Assembly (NCBI RefSeq): GCF_004349135.1
Contig: NZ_SMFN01000014.1
Span: 433 to 64,432 of the forward strand
Direction: 5' to 3'
DNA: 64,000 nt
DNA from: Flavobacterium sandaracinum
GTDB taxonomy: Bacteria > Bacteroidota > Bacteroidia > Flavobacteriales > Flavobacteriaceae
Shown here: in pieces, positions 7,757-17,471 of the stretch
How positions within the stretch are numbered: the stretch's first letter is position 1
How the letters are laid out: every line of letters begins with the position of its first letter
Program-made: the position numbers and the translations under genes
The notes under the pieces: model-generated
Seen by the model: the letters and a program-made list of their open reading frames with translations, nothing else
The model's database searches: none
What the model was told of the DNA's origin: nothing

Positions 7757-8809
7757 TTATTGGTGTTCTGCTACAACTATAACATTCATTCCTGCTCGAA
7801 GGAAAGCCGTTTGAGCGGCTGGTTCTTGTAGTCTGATTCTAACAGGAATACGTTGTTCGATTTTAATAAAATTTCCAGTGGCATTGTCGGGCGGTAAAAG
7901 CGAGAAACGCGCGCCACTAGCGGGCGATATTGATTCAATAATTCCGATGAATTTTCGTCCGCTGATCGCATCAGCTTGTAGCGTTACCTCTTGACTTATA
8001 GACAAGTATTGTATTTGGGTTTCCTTAAAATTAGCCGTAATCCATTTTTTCTTGCTCACAATAGAGACTAAAACTTGTCCTTCTTTTAGTAGTTGTCCGG
8101 GCTGAATCATTTTTTTTCCCACCCAGCCATCATAAGGAGCCGTAATCACCGTATAAGAAAGAAACAATGCAGCGTTATCCGCAACGGCTTGTTTAGCTAC
8201 AATTACAGTCTGAGCCGTTGGGATTTTAGCAGATGCTTCGGAAGTATTTAACGCTGCTGATTGAATGGTATTGACAATTTCTTGGTATTGGGCTTGAGCC
8301 GATTGATAATCGGCTTTAACTTTTTCGACTTGTTGATTCGTGGTTGCTTCCTGTTTTAATAAAGATTGATAGCGGTTGTATTCCAGTTTTGTTTGCCAAA
8401 CTTTACTTTTTGCAGCCTCGAGTTGCGATCGTCTTACCAGAATAGCATTAGAAGTGGTCGCGACATTTTTTTCTATCACATTGACATTGGCTTTAGCATT
8501 TTCAACCTCGGCCAAAGCACTATTTAAATGCGATTTATATTCCCTATTGTCTAGTATAATTATCGTGTCTCCCTGGTGTACAAACTGATTTTCATTGTAA
8601 CGAACTTCCTGAACATAACCCGTTATTCGAGTCAAAATAGGTGTTACATATTGTTCTACCTGAGCATCATTTGTTTCTTCGTGATTTCTATTAAAAAAAT
8701 AAAACCAAATCCCTAGAACAATTCCCATGACCACTAAAACAGTTGCAATCACTGTAATCAGTTTACTAAATGATTTGTGGGCTCTTGATGAATTTTCTAT
8801 TTTTATCAT
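7757..8809 (-). CDS. HlyD/EmrA-family membrane fusion protein
   Basis: A 350-residue periplasmic adaptor has one N-terminal membrane anchor (about residues 17-36, LITVIATVLVVMGIVLGIWF). A biotinyl-lipoyl-like half (ILTRITGYVQEVRYNENQFV, GDTIIILDNREY), a long helical hairpin rich in Ala and Gln (about 75-195), and the second lipoyl half with beta-barrel (VITAPYDGWVGKKMIQPGQL) follow. The conserved APYDGWVG is the family signature. It links the MFS pump encoded 3 bases downstream to the TolC-like protein encoded upstream. It has the usual length for EmrA proteins. Confidence 0.9.
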   Translation of the reverse strand: MIKIENSSRAHKSFSKLITVIATVLVVMGIVLGIWFYFFNRNHEETNDAQVEQYVTPILTRITGYVQEVRYNENQFVHQGDTIIILDNREYKSHLNSALAEVENAKANVNVIEKNVATTSNAILVRRSQLEAAKSKVWQTKLEYNRYQSLLKQEATTNQQVEKVKADYQSAQAQYQEIVNTIQSAALNTSEASAKIPTAQTVIVAKQAVADNAALFLSYTVITAPYDGWVGKKMIQPGQLLKEGQVLVSIVSKKKWITANFKETQIQYLSISQEVTLQADAISGRKFIGIIESISPASGARFSLLPPDNATGNFIKIEQRIPVRIRLQEPAAQTAFLRAGMNVIVVAEHQ

Positions 8810-8845
8810 ATTCGCTGAGAACTAAAAATTATATATAAACTTGAA

Positions 8846-10216
8846 TTATTTTTTGGAAAGAATTCCCGCTGTATGAAGCAATTCGTATTGTTTCATCAAC
8901 GCATCGATTCTGGTAGCTATTCTATTAAACTTGGCCTGAAGCAAAGCATTATCAGCATCCACCATTTCAGTAATTAAAACAAGTTGGTTGAGGTATTTTA
9001 CCTTAACAATGCGATAATTCTCTTGGGCTAAATCCAATGCTTTCTTGGTAACCACCAATTGATCGCTTATTTCCTGATATTGGGTGTGCTGCCTAAATAC
9101 TTTATCAGTCATCTCATTTTTAACTATTTCGGATTCATTTTGCTGCAATTCTAATTGTAAGTTAGCCACTTGAACCTGCACCTTATTTTTGTACAAAGCT
9201 GACAAATCATACGTAGCTTCCACGCCAATTTGGCCAATGGTATATAAAAAAGGCATGTCCAATCGAAACGCCATGTAATTAGGATACCGTAAATTGTAAT
9301 TTCCAAAAAATCCAATTTTAGGCAGATACTTTGCCTTGACCATTTTTAGCTCTGTCTTTTTGACCGCTACTTCCCCACTCGCCATTTTCATTTCCTCATT
9401 TTGCATAGTCTTCTTAAAATAAAAATCATAATCCTCCATCGTGTCCCTATCAAATAGGCCTGTTGTATCTATTACAATATTGGATTCCTCCGGCAATTGC
9501 AATACTGTTTTTAACTCTTGAAGTGCAATCGTGCAATTTTTCTTGTTCGTCAAAGCACTCAATTCCCGATCTGAAAGTTGCAATTCGGCACGTAAGACTT
9601 CATTTTTAGTCACTGTTCCAAACGCTTTAAATGCTTTTACCTCTTTTAATCGCTCTTGTTCTTCTTTAATGCTTTCATCAATAATTTTTTGAAGTTCCAT
9701 CATTTTGTAAATACCCAAAAAAGTAGCCGCAACCTCTAAACGCACATCATTCTCTGCCTTCTCTACGTTGATTTCTGCAATTTCACTTTGTAGTTTTGAT
9801 TTTTTTATCGCATTGTTGATGCCATTTGCCTCATAAATAGGCATTCGGAAGTTTGAAACGGCATCGTAAATCAAATTACCTGGCAGTGGCGCAATCGTTT
9901 CTTTTTGGCTAAAAAAACCACCACGATACTGCGTTAAATCTGACAATCGCGAATACATGGCATTAAAATGAACTTCGGGTAAACGAAGATTTTTAGCAGT
10001 TCTAATTTCTGTCTCTATAATCTTTCTTTGGATTTGGGCTTTTCGAATGGTCCTGTTATTTTCGTTGGCAATTCGCATCGCTTCAGGTAAAGTGAGTGCA
10101 ACGGATTGTTGGGCTTGTACTGCCATGGCGTATGGAAACAAGAGTAAGGTTAACAATACACTTTTTAAAAAATTGATCTTAGGTTGCTCTGGTGTAACCT
10201 GCTTTTTAAGAAACAT
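8846..10216 (-). CDS. TolC-family outer membrane efflux protein
   Basis: I place the start at the ATG at 10216 (456 residues) because a signal peptide follows: MFLKKQVTPEQPKINFLKSV, then LLTLLLFPYAMAVQAQQ with cleavage after AQA. An ATG at 10306 would add 30 residues before it. Two outer-membrane-efflux repeats are visible, starting LTLPEAMRIANENNRTIRKA and, later, GEVAVKKTELKMVKAKYLP. Long Gln- and Glu-rich helices such as NLQLELQQNESEIVKNEM follow each. It is the outer membrane channel of the exporter encoded by the two downstream genes. Confidence 0.88.
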   Translation of the reverse strand: MFLKKQVTPEQPKINFLKSVLLTLLLFPYAMAVQAQQSVALTLPEAMRIANENNRTIRKAQIQRKIIETEIRTAKNLRLPEVHFNAMYSRLSDLTQYRGGFFSQKETIAPLPGNLIYDAVSNFRMPIYEANGINNAIKKSKLQSEIAEINVEKAENDVRLEVAATFLGIYKMMELQKIIDESIKEEQERLKEVKAFKAFGTVTKNEVLRAELQLSDRELSALTNKKNCTIALQELKTVLQLPEESNIVIDTTGLFDRDTMEDYDFYFKKTMQNEEMKMASGEVAVKKTELKMVKAKYLPKIGFFGNYNLRYPNYMAFRLDMPFLYTIGQIGVEATYDLSALYKNKVQVQVANLQLELQQNESEIVKNEMTDKVFRQHTQYQEISDQLVVTKKALDLAQENYRIVKVKYLNQLVLITEMVDADNALLQAKFNRIATRIDALMKQYELLHTAGILSKK

Positions 10217-10338
10217 AATAAAGATAAAAGAATAGTACACAAAGGTCTTTAATTTTATTGATGCTGTAAAAGCATCAAAAGTCAAATATGTATTCATATC
10301 GGACAAAATTAAAAACGAAGGTGATTCTGAATATGAGC

Positions 10339-11160
10339 TTATCCTTTTTTCAGTATTTCGACACCATTTAAATAATCAGAAGGGCGCTGTCCCAATATTT
10401 TGAAAAAAGTATTGCTGAACGTGGGAACACTGTTGTATCCTACAGTCCGCGCCACTTCGCTTATGGAAAGTTTTTTTTCAAGTAACAATTCTATTGCTTT
10501 CAAAATTCTTCGGATCGTAAAATATTGAATAAAAGACATACCCAAATCTTTCTGAAACAAACGGTATAACGATCGCTCGCTAAAACCAAAGCGACTGGCC
10601 AAGTCCGAAAACAAAATCGTATCTCCCCAGTTTTTTTCTAAATAGTCAATAATCTTTAGCAATCGCATGTCTTTTGGAGAGGGTAAGGACAAAGGCAATT
10701 TAGTCCGGCAAATTTCTGGTAAAATAGCTTTTATAGCGTTGGCAATGATAAAATTTCGACTTCCTTTTTTAAGGTTTCCGTTCCATCGATTCGTGAAAAG
10801 CATCATTTGCAACAAAAGATCATTAACAGGATAAATCCCTTCTGTTTCATAAAAAGATTCTTCACCCTTTTCAATAGGAAAATACAAATTTCGCATCATC
10901 ACTTTTTCAGAACTGGGATGAATGCTGTGTGCTACAACACCTGGAATCCATATAAAATGGCGAGCTGGGAGGAAATAAGTTCTCGTTTCGGTGGTGACAT
11001 AGACAATACCACCTTCGGAATAGAGCATTTGAGCTTTATCATGCTTGTGAGTTGGAATCAATAATTCCCCCATTAAATCATGATGGCAATAAATACTTTT
11101 TTTATCGGTATCTACCTCTTTAATGTAATATTTCTCTGTGGAAACTGCTATTAAATTCAT
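10339..11160 (-). CDS. AraC-family transcriptional regulator
   Basis: A 273-residue protein has an N-terminal cupin-like sensor half (HDLMGELLIPTHKHDKAQML, then GIVYVTTETRTYFLPARHF, WIPGVVAHSIHP). The C-terminal double helix-turn-helix covers about residues 170-270: ILFSDLASRFGFSERSLYRL, MSFIQYFTIRRILKAIELL, LSISEVARTVGYNSVPTFS. The His-rich cupin suggests a small-molecule or metal-dependent effector. It is encoded directly upstream of, and in the same direction as, the TolC-HlyD-MFS genes, so it probably controls them and may be cotranscribed. The family is firm; the inducer is unknown. Confidence 0.92.
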   Translation of the reverse strand: MNLIAVSTEKYYIKEVDTDKKSIYCHHDLMGELLIPTHKHDKAQMLYSEGGIVYVTTETRTYFLPARHFIWIPGVVAHSIHPSSEKVMMRNLYFPIEKGEESFYETEGIYPVNDLLLQMMLFTNRWNGNLKKGSRNFIIANAIKAILPEICRTKLPLSLPSPKDMRLLKIIDYLEKNWGDTILFSDLASRFGFSERSLYRLFQKDLGMSFIQYFTIRRILKAIELLLEKKLSISEVARTVGYNSVPTFSNTFFKILGQRPSDYLNGVEILKKG

Positions 11161-11316
11161 TGTGGCTTATCTGAATATGTTTATGGCGTATTAGGATACA
11201 AAACCAATGGGTAATTGTATTAAAATTGTATGGCAAATAAATCAAATTAAAAATAATTGATTTAATCTTTATTAAAACATCAATTTTCCGTTAATTTTAT
11301 TAGTAAAAAACCAATT

Positions 11317-12816
11317 ATGCAATCGGATAGAATCAAATTTCAAAGTTACAAAGACAAAGTTATTACAGCGCAGGAAGCAGCTCTTTTTTTCAAGGACAAA
11401 ATGACCGTTGGAACTAGTGGTTTTACAAAAGCTGGCGATAGTAAAGCTGTTTTACCTGCTTTTGCAGAAAGAGCAAAATTTGAAAATATTGCAATCACTT
11501 TGATTACCGGTGCCTCTTTAGGACAAACCACCGACACTGATTTAGCCAATAATAATGCTTTGTATAAAAGAATGCCTTTCCAGTCCGATGCTGCTTTGCG
11601 AAAAAAAATAAACGATGGCGAAATACTTTATATTGACCAACATTTAAGTGAAACGGCTGAAATGTTAGAAAACAAACACCTGCCAAAAATTGATATTGCA
11701 GTAATTGAAGCCACTTATATTGATGAAAATGGAAATATTATTCCCACGACTTCAGTTGGCAACTCGCCTACATTTGCTCATTTAGCAGATAAAATTATAA
11801 TTGAAATAAACACATCTATTCCATTGGGATTCAAAGGAATTCATGATGTTTACATTTCTGAAAATTATCCAAACAGACAAATTCTTAATGTGACGGCTTC
11901 AAACGATAGAATTGGTCAGGACTATATTGCCATTGATTCTAAAAAAGTAGTGGGAATTGTTTTTACAGAAATTCTAGACAGTCCGGCTCAGCCTACGGAA
12001 ATAGATGTAAAAACTGCCGCTATTGCTGGGCATCTTTTAGGTTTTTTAGAAAATGAAATTACAGCAGGGCGCTTAACCAATTCGTTGATGCCACTTCAGG
12101 CTGGAATTGGAAAAGTAGCCAATGCCGTTATGTCTGGATTTGCGAAAAGTAGTTTTGAGAATCTAGTGATGTATTCCGAAGTTTTGCAAGACAGCACCTT
12201 TGAACTTATAGATAGCGGAAAAATGAATTTCGCTTCGGCTTCTTCTATCACTGTTTCAGAAAATTGCTATAAAAAAATACTGGCTAATTTTGATTTTTAT
12301 AAAGATAAGATGCTACTTCGTCCGCAAACCATAAGCAATTCGGCTGAGGTCATCAGAAGATTAGGCGTTATTGCAATCAACACAGCGATAGAATTTGATA
12401 TTTACGGCAATGTAAATTCAACGCACATTGCTGGAACCAAAATGATGAACGGCATTGGCGGGTCAGGTGATTTTGCTCGAAATGCCTATCTGAGTATTTT
12501 TGTAACCCAATCTTCCTCTAAAGAAGGAAATGCTGTTTCTCATGTTTTACCAATGGTTTCCCATGTAGATCATACGGAACACGATGTCGATGTTTTGATC
12601 ACGGAGCAAGGAGTCGCTGATTTGAGAGGACTGGCACCAAGAGAACGCGCCAAAGTAATTATCGAAAATTGTGTTCATCCCGAGTACAAAGAAGAATTAT
12701 CGGATTATTTTAATCGTTCCAAACTTCGCGGTGGTCACACACCACATCTTCTGGAAGAAGCTTTTAAATTTCATTTGCGATTCTTAGAAACTGGTTCCAT
12801 GAAAAAAATGCTATAA
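11317..12816 (+). CDS. Acetyl-CoA hydrolase / succinyl-CoA:acetate CoA-transferase family
   Basis: A 499-residue class I CoA-transferase of the Cat1/AarC type. N-terminal VGTSGFTKAGDSKAVLPAFA and ITLITGASLGQTTD are the CoA-binding half. NLVMYSEVLQDSTFELIDSG carries the position of the catalytic Glu (SEVLQD) that forms the glutamyl-CoA thioester. HVLPMVSHVDHTEHDVDVL and ITEQGVADLRGLAPRERA are the conserved C-terminal motifs. It moves CoA between acetate and a dicarboxylate or related acyl-CoA in the cytoplasm. The gene is divergent from the AraC regulator. A thioesterase gene follows about 350 bases downstream, so an acyl-CoA link is possible. Confidence 0.92.
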   Translation: MQSDRIKFQSYKDKVITAQEAALFFKDKMTVGTSGFTKAGDSKAVLPAFAERAKFENIAITLITGASLGQTTDTDLANNNALYKRMPFQSDAALRKKINDGEILYIDQHLSETAEMLENKHLPKIDIAVIEATYIDENGNIIPTTSVGNSPTFAHLADKIIIEINTSIPLGFKGIHDVYISENYPNRQILNVTASNDRIGQDYIAIDSKKVVGIVFTEILDSPAQPTEIDVKTAAIAGHLLGFLENEITAGRLTNSLMPLQAGIGKVANAVMSGFAKSSFENLVMYSEVLQDSTFELIDSGKMNFASASSITVSENCYKKILANFDFYKDKMLLRPQTISNSAEVIRRLGVIAINTAIEFDIYGNVNSTHIAGTKMMNGIGGSGDFARNAYLSIFVTQSSSKEGNAVSHVLPMVSHVDHTEHDVDVLITEQGVADLRGLAPRERAKVIIENCVHPEYKEELSDYFNRSKLRGGHTPHLLEEAFKFHLRFLETGSMKKML

Positions 12817-13165
12817 TCAATTTACCCTTAACCCAATAGAACCTTTCATACTAGTAGAAGATGCAGTGCAGAAAATTGCCTATCGTTTTCCCTTAACAAA
12901 AATTCTTAAAAAGACAAAGTATACTATTCGCTATTTAACCTTGCTGATTGCAATCCAAAAGACCGTTTATAATTATATTTTTTTTGAAGAAACAACAGTT
13001 TTACAGACTCCGTTTGATTTTAACGTTCTAATAAAGGGTAAAAGAATTGATTTAGTTGGTTTTCGTTCCACATATATTGCGTAGTTTTGACCATAACACT
13101 TTGTCTTTCTGCTGCTCTATTTAAATGCAAAGGAATCCTAATAAAAAAACTTAAAAAAAACAATA
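12817..13165. other. Intergenic region, no convincing gene
   Basis: About 350 bases between the CoA-transferase and thioesterase genes. A 72-codon frame from a GTG at 12866 exists, but it is Lys/Ile/Phe-rich, has no recognised motif and no clear start signal, so I do not call it. I see no terminator hairpin. Confidence 0.35.
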
Positions 13166-13603
13166 ATGACATCTTTTAGCAAAGAATTATCCTTTCGTTG
13201 GTCTGACTTAGACCCTAATTTTCATGTACGCCACAGTGCTTATTATGATTTTGGTGCGCAACATCGTATTGAAATTCTAGAAGGTTTAGGCCTAACAATG
13301 AAAGTTTTACAAGCGCAGCATTTTGGTCCAATTCTATTTAGAGAAGAATGTATTTTTAGAAAAGAAATAAAACTTTCTGATAAAATCATAATGCGAACAA
13401 AAATTTCTAAAATGAAACCCGATGCTTCACGCTGGTCGATTGTTCATGAATTCTTGAATGAAGAAGATAAACTTTGTGCCGTCATAACTGTTGATGGAGC
13501 TTGGATGGATACAAAGTTGCGAAAGATAGCAAATCCAACTCCTGAAATTGCCATAGAGGCAATTAGTCTTTTTCCTAAAAGTGAAGATTTTATAAGTCTT
13601 TAG
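13166..13603 (+). CDS. Acyl-CoA thioesterase, 4HBT hotdog-fold family
   Basis: A 145-residue protein of the hotdog thioesterase size. FRWSDLDPNFHVRHSAYYDF is the typical 4HBT entry, where Asp in SDLDPNFHV is the expected active-site residue, and KEIKLSDKIIMRTKISKMKP plus WSIVHEFLNEEDKLCAVIT fit the sheet. It hydrolyses an acyl-CoA to acid and CoA in the cytoplasm; chain length is unknown. It may act in the same acyl-CoA metabolism as the upstream CoA-transferase, though 350 bases separate them. Confidence 0.85.
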   Translation: MTSFSKELSFRWSDLDPNFHVRHSAYYDFGAQHRIEILEGLGLTMKVLQAQHFGPILFREECIFRKEIKLSDKIIMRTKISKMKPDASRWSIVHEFLNEEDKLCAVITVDGAWMDTKLRKIANPTPEIAIEAISLFPKSEDFISL

Positions 13604-13687
13604 AAGATTAAATTATCTAATCCCATTAATGTTGTCATTTCTAAATAATAAAGTCTCAAATATAGTAACAATCAACACCAAAAAATT

Positions 13688-14266
13688 ATGAGAATTAGAA
13701 GCTACTCCGTCATTTATAGAGTCATGCATTGGTCCATTGCAATTTGTTTGATTGCTATGCTTTTTACTATATTTTTAAGACTCACTTGGATGAACAAAAA
13801 CAATATTGCGCTAATCATTCAAGATTATTTAGCGACAACAAATCAATCTTTATCTCAAGACCAACTCCTTGCCCTTGCCAAAAAAATAAGAAAACCCATG
13901 TGGGATTGGCATATTTATATTGGATACGCTTTGGTAGGTTTGTACAGCATCCGAATTTTGCTTCCGTTTTTTGGACAGATGAAGTTCTCCAATCCTTTTA
14001 GTCGTGGCCTTACGGTACAGGAAAAATTCCAATATTACATTTATGCCATTTTTTATGTCTGTGTCGCCATTTCTCTAACGACAGGTTTAATTATCGTTTT
14101 AGGTCCAAAAAATTTAAAAGAGCCAATGGAACAAATACACGTACTTTCGATTTACTATTTGTTGACCTTTATCGTTCTTCACTTAGGAGGTGTTTTCTTA
14201 TCAGAGTTTACGACACAGAATGGATTAATTTCCAGAATTATAAGTGGACCAAAAAAAGAAAAGTAA
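13688..14266 (+). CDS. Cytochrome b561-family membrane protein
   Basis: A 192-residue protein with four hydrophobic segments and histidines in helix positions suited to two b-type hemes: VMHWSIAICL (His14), WDWHIYIGYALVG, IHVLSIYYLL and VLHLGGVF. This is the pattern of the prokaryotic cytochrome b561 / Ni-hydrogenase cytochrome b family. It moves electrons across or within the inner membrane, possibly from quinol. The gene lies between a thioesterase and a NIPSNAP protein and has no obvious partner enzyme. The heme-ligand assignment is inferred from position. Confidence 0.8.
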   Translation: MRIRSYSVIYRVMHWSIAICLIAMLFTIFLRLTWMNKNNIALIIQDYLATTNQSLSQDQLLALAKKIRKPMWDWHIYIGYALVGLYSIRILLPFFGQMKFSNPFSRGLTVQEKFQYYIYAIFYVCVAISLTTGLIIVLGPKNLKEPMEQIHVLSIYYLLTFIVLHLGGVFLSEFTTQNGLISRIISGPKKEK

Positions 14267-14366
14267 ATCATGCTCGATTGATACTATTTGTTTACCGCAA
14301 GTCCCTATCTTTTTGTCCTTTTATAATGATGTTTTAATTTAGTGACTAATCTTTAAAGAACCAATA

Positions 14367-15176
14367 ATGAAATTATCAAAACTATTCCTAGGATTGCTAT
14401 TGATTTTGACCTTTAGCAGTTTTAATTCATTATTTAAGCGCACTAAAAGAATCCCGTCTAAAGCGACAACTGAGGAATATTATCAAATTAAAACGTATAT
14501 TTTTAAAACAGAACAGCAAGAGCAAACTACTGAACTGTATTTAAAGGAGGCGTATTTGCCTGGGTTAAAAAAACTAGGAATTAAAGACATAGGTGTTTTC
14601 AAAACGATAACTAACAATAAGGACACGCTCAAAAAAATAATCGTGATAATTCCTTTTTCTAATTTAGAAGAATTTCTTAATCTAGACAAAAAACTAGCAA
14701 AAGACAAAAGTTATAAGCTTGCGGGCGCACCATATTTAAATGCAATACACCAGCAGCCACCCTACCTGAGGATTGAATCCGTTTTACTAAAAGCTTTTTC
14801 AGATCATCCTTTACTAAAAAAACCAGTATTGAATAGCATCAGAAACCATCGTGTTTATGAATTAAGAAGTTACGAATCAGCTACTGAAACCATTTACGCC
14901 AACAAAGTAGACATGTTTAATGGTGGAGGAGAAATTAAACTGTTTGATAAACTCGGATTTAATGCTGTCTTTTATGGCGAAGTTCTCTCCGGCGCCAAAA
15001 TGCCAAACCTAATGTACCTTACTACTTTTGCAGATATGGCCAGTCGAGAAGCACATTGGAAGTCTTTTACTGCAGCACCAGAATGGAAAGAAATGTCCTC
15101 CCTGCCAAAATATCAAAATAATGTATCGCACATAGATATCACTTTTATGCATCCTACTGAATATTCTGATTATTAA
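14367..15176 (+). CDS. NIPSNAP-family protein with N-terminal signal
   Basis: A 269-residue protein starts with a signal-like MKLSKLFLGLLLILTFSSFN. Two NIPSNAP-type ferredoxin-fold repeats follow. The first covers about residues 40-130 (YQIKTYIFKTEQQEQTTELY, YLPGLKKLGIKDIGVFKTI). The second covers about 155-260 (HRVYELRSYESATETIYANK, FDKLGFNAVFYGEV, MYLTTFADMASREAHWKSF). In Bacteroidetes such exported two-domain proteins are common, often near dehydrogenases, but their biochemical role is not established. It follows the cytochrome b561 gene by 100 bases. Confidence 0.82.
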   Translation: MKLSKLFLGLLLILTFSSFNSLFKRTKRIPSKATTEEYYQIKTYIFKTEQQEQTTELYLKEAYLPGLKKLGIKDIGVFKTITNNKDTLKKIIVIIPFSNLEEFLNLDKKLAKDKSYKLAGAPYLNAIHQQPPYLRIESVLLKAFSDHPLLKKPVLNSIRNHRVYELRSYESATETIYANKVDMFNGGGEIKLFDKLGFNAVFYGEVLSGAKMPNLMYLTTFADMASREAHWKSFTAAPEWKEMSSLPKYQNNVSHIDITFMHPTEYSDY

Positions 15177-15568
15177 TTTTTAAAATACGAGTACAATCTG
15201 TACTACTTGGTCTTTGTTCATTATTGCCTGCCGAAAAACTTTGGGGACTATACCCTATTACACCACCACAGTATTAGAACACAGGAAACTAATGCAGCTC
15301 TATATTTTAAAAAAATGAACAATGACTGATCAAAACCATCGTACTTCATTATAAAAATTCACTCAAAAATTGCAGTTTACAAAGGATTGCAGCTGTTCTT
15401 ATCTCACTATTTAACTAGATATCTGTTAGCCCCCTGTAGGTTTTAAACCTTCCTTTTTTAATACGCAGAAGTACAAATTAAAACTATTTTCAACCTCCAT
15501 TTTATTTTATACATTCAAAAGTTAAAGCAGTTTCATTACCCGTAGCAATGAATAAAATAAGGATTGGA
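15177..15568. other. Intergenic region, no gene seen
   Basis: About 390 bases between the NIPSNAP gene and the promoter of the Na/Pi cotransporter. I see no open frame with coding character and no clear terminator. Confidence 0.4.
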
Positions 15569-15596
15569 TTGATGGATGGACAATCCTATAAATTTG
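15569..15596 (+). promoter_or_regulatory. Promoter of the Na/Pi cotransporter gene
   Basis: TTG (15569-15571), a 17-base spacer and TAAATTTG (15589-15596) fit the Bacteroidetes promoter TTG-N17-23-TAnnTTTG. The ATG is 25 bases further on. Confidence 0.5.
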
Positions 15597-15621
15597 AGTA
15601 TCTTTAATCCTAATTTAAGCT

Positions 15622-17304
15622 ATGGAAACTGTCAATACAATACTAAAATTAGGAGCTGGCGTAGGTTTATTCCTTTTCGCTATTTATCTTGTTGAAGAAT
15701 CCTTAAAAAACCTTTCTGGCCGAAGTTTCAAACTATTTTTGCAACGGATTACAAAAAATAATATTGGTGCCGTAGTGGGTGGAACAATCGTAACTGGTAT
15801 TCTCCAGAGTAGTTCTATGGTTTCCTTAATGGTTTTAGCTTTTGTTGGCGCTGGTGTTTTTACCATGAAAAATGCCATGGCCATTATCCTTGGTGCCAAC
15901 CTGGGGACAACAATTGCCAGTTGGTTAGTGGCCACACTCGGTTTTAAAACCAATATTGAAGTCATTGCTTATCCGGCCGTTTGCTTAGGCGGTTTTCTAT
16001 TGATCCTATTTGGAAACCAAAAAAAAATTAAATATATTTCTTATTTTCTTTTAGGATTTGGTCTAATGTTCATAGGACTTTCCTTTATGAAATCAGCAAT
16101 GGAAACACAAGTCCAGCACTTTGACTTTTCACATTATGCTGCTATGCCGTTACTTGTTTTTCTGATTATTGGTTTTTTAATCACGTTGATTGTACAGTCT
16201 AGCTCCGTGACCATGGCATTAACACTAAGCGCATTGAATGCTGGAGCAATTGGATTTCCAATGGCAGCGGCGATTGTTCTAGGCGGAGAAACTGGCACTA
16301 TTATTAAAATTTTAGTAAGTGCCATCGGTGGAAATACTTCAAAAAAGAGAGTAGCCCTTGGCAATTTATTTTTTAATATTTTTATTACTGCCATTGCATT
16401 TGTATTATTAAAACCCATTCTTTTACTAATCACTGATGTTATAAAAATTAAAGATCCGTTGATTGGTTTGGTCACCTTTTCCAGTCTCATCAATTTATTA
16501 GCCATCGTGCTATTTCTTCCAGTATTAGATTCATTTACTAAATTTTTAGAGCGTTTTTTCGAAAATTCGGATGGCAATACTGCGGCTTTTATAGGCCATG
16601 CCTCCATCAAAGAACCGGAATCCGCTTTGGATTTATTTCGTCGTGAAGCATATTACTTTGTACACAACTCGATCCTTTTTAATCTGGAATTATTTAAAAT
16701 CAACGACTTCGAATTTCACAAAAAAAATGAGTTTACAGCAATTAATGAAAAACGAAACTATAATTCGAAAACAAATGAGGAAAAATATGAGTTTCTGAAA
16801 CAGCTCCAAGGCGAATTACAGGCTTTCTATTTGAAACTAAGAACCAAGTTGAACAGTGAACAAAGTTCCGAACTCAACCAACTAATATCTGCCGTACGAA
16901 GTGCTATGCATGCGGTGAAAAGTGTGAAAGATATTGGCAGTAACATTACAAATCTGAGCCACTCTTCAAAGGATATAAAATACCATTTTTTCCTGCACAA
17001 TAAAAAAGAAACTGAAAGCCTCTATTTAAAGTTGAATGGATTGCTAATTCGAGAAAAACAGTCTAGTTTTGAAGAACTTGAGTCTCTTTTCGACACCATT
17101 CAAAAAAACTATACATCAGCGCTAAACACCTTTTACACTGAAGTGCAACTTACTACAATTGAAAGTATCGACATAACTACTGTCATCAATTTTAACAGGG
17201 AACTTTTCACTGCCAACAAAGCGATTTTAATGGCAGTGAAAGACCTTCTTTTAGAGGAGAAACTTGCAGCAAATTTTAATGAAATTCCTATTTACAAGAC
17301 CTAA
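15622..17304 (+). CDS. Na+/phosphate cotransporter with PhoU-like C-terminal domain
   Basis: A 560-residue protein. The membrane part (residues about 1-320) has the inverted double repeat of the NptA/SLC34 family, with the two QSSS signatures GILQSSSMVSLMVLAFVGAG and LIVQSSSVTMALTLSALNAG, each followed by a GANLGTT- or GGETGT-type loop. These loops bind sodium and phosphate. The C-terminal 220 residues are soluble, charged and helical like PhoU domains. It imports inorganic phosphate with sodium and, by analogy, the PhoU part may regulate it. It has its own promoter-like site. Confidence 0.9.
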   Translation: METVNTILKLGAGVGLFLFAIYLVEESLKNLSGRSFKLFLQRITKNNIGAVVGGTIVTGILQSSSMVSLMVLAFVGAGVFTMKNAMAIILGANLGTTIASWLVATLGFKTNIEVIAYPAVCLGGFLLILFGNQKKIKYISYFLLGFGLMFIGLSFMKSAMETQVQHFDFSHYAAMPLLVFLIIGFLITLIVQSSSVTMALTLSALNAGAIGFPMAAAIVLGGETGTIIKILVSAIGGNTSKKRVALGNLFFNIFITAIAFVLLKPILLLITDVIKIKDPLIGLVTFSSLINLLAIVLFLPVLDSFTKFLERFFENSDGNTAAFIGHASIKEPESALDLFRREAYYFVHNSILFNLELFKINDFEFHKKNEFTAINEKRNYNSKTNEEKYEFLKQLQGELQAFYLKLRTKLNSEQSSELNQLISAVRSAMHAVKSVKDIGSNITNLSHSSKDIKYHFFLHNKKETESLYLKLNGLLIREKQSSFEELESLFDTIQKNYTSALNTFYTEVQLTTIESIDITTVINFNRELFTANKAILMAVKDLLLEEKLAANFNEIPIYKT

Positions 17305-17414
17305 AAGACACTTTTTGATGGCGCAAACACTTGAAAATTTTACAACTATAATCTTAAATTATATAACCTTTTTAAAAATCATTTTTTGATCTTTACACGC
17401 TATTGTGATTGGGA

Positions 17415-17442
17415 TTGAAATTGCAATTCTGATTTAAATTTG
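17415..17442 (+). promoter_or_regulatory. Promoter of the tamB-tamA operon
   Basis: TTG (17415-17417), a 17-base spacer and TAAATTTG (17435-17442), 29 bases before the start codon at 17472. Confidence 0.55.
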
Positions 17443-17471
17443 TTATTTTTAGCCAAAAAAAATTACCTCAT

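Noticed and set aside
12866..13084. A 72-codon frame starting with GTG
   Set aside because: It lacks any motif, is biased to Lys, Ile and Phe as expected of AT-rich non-coding DNA, and has no clear start signal.
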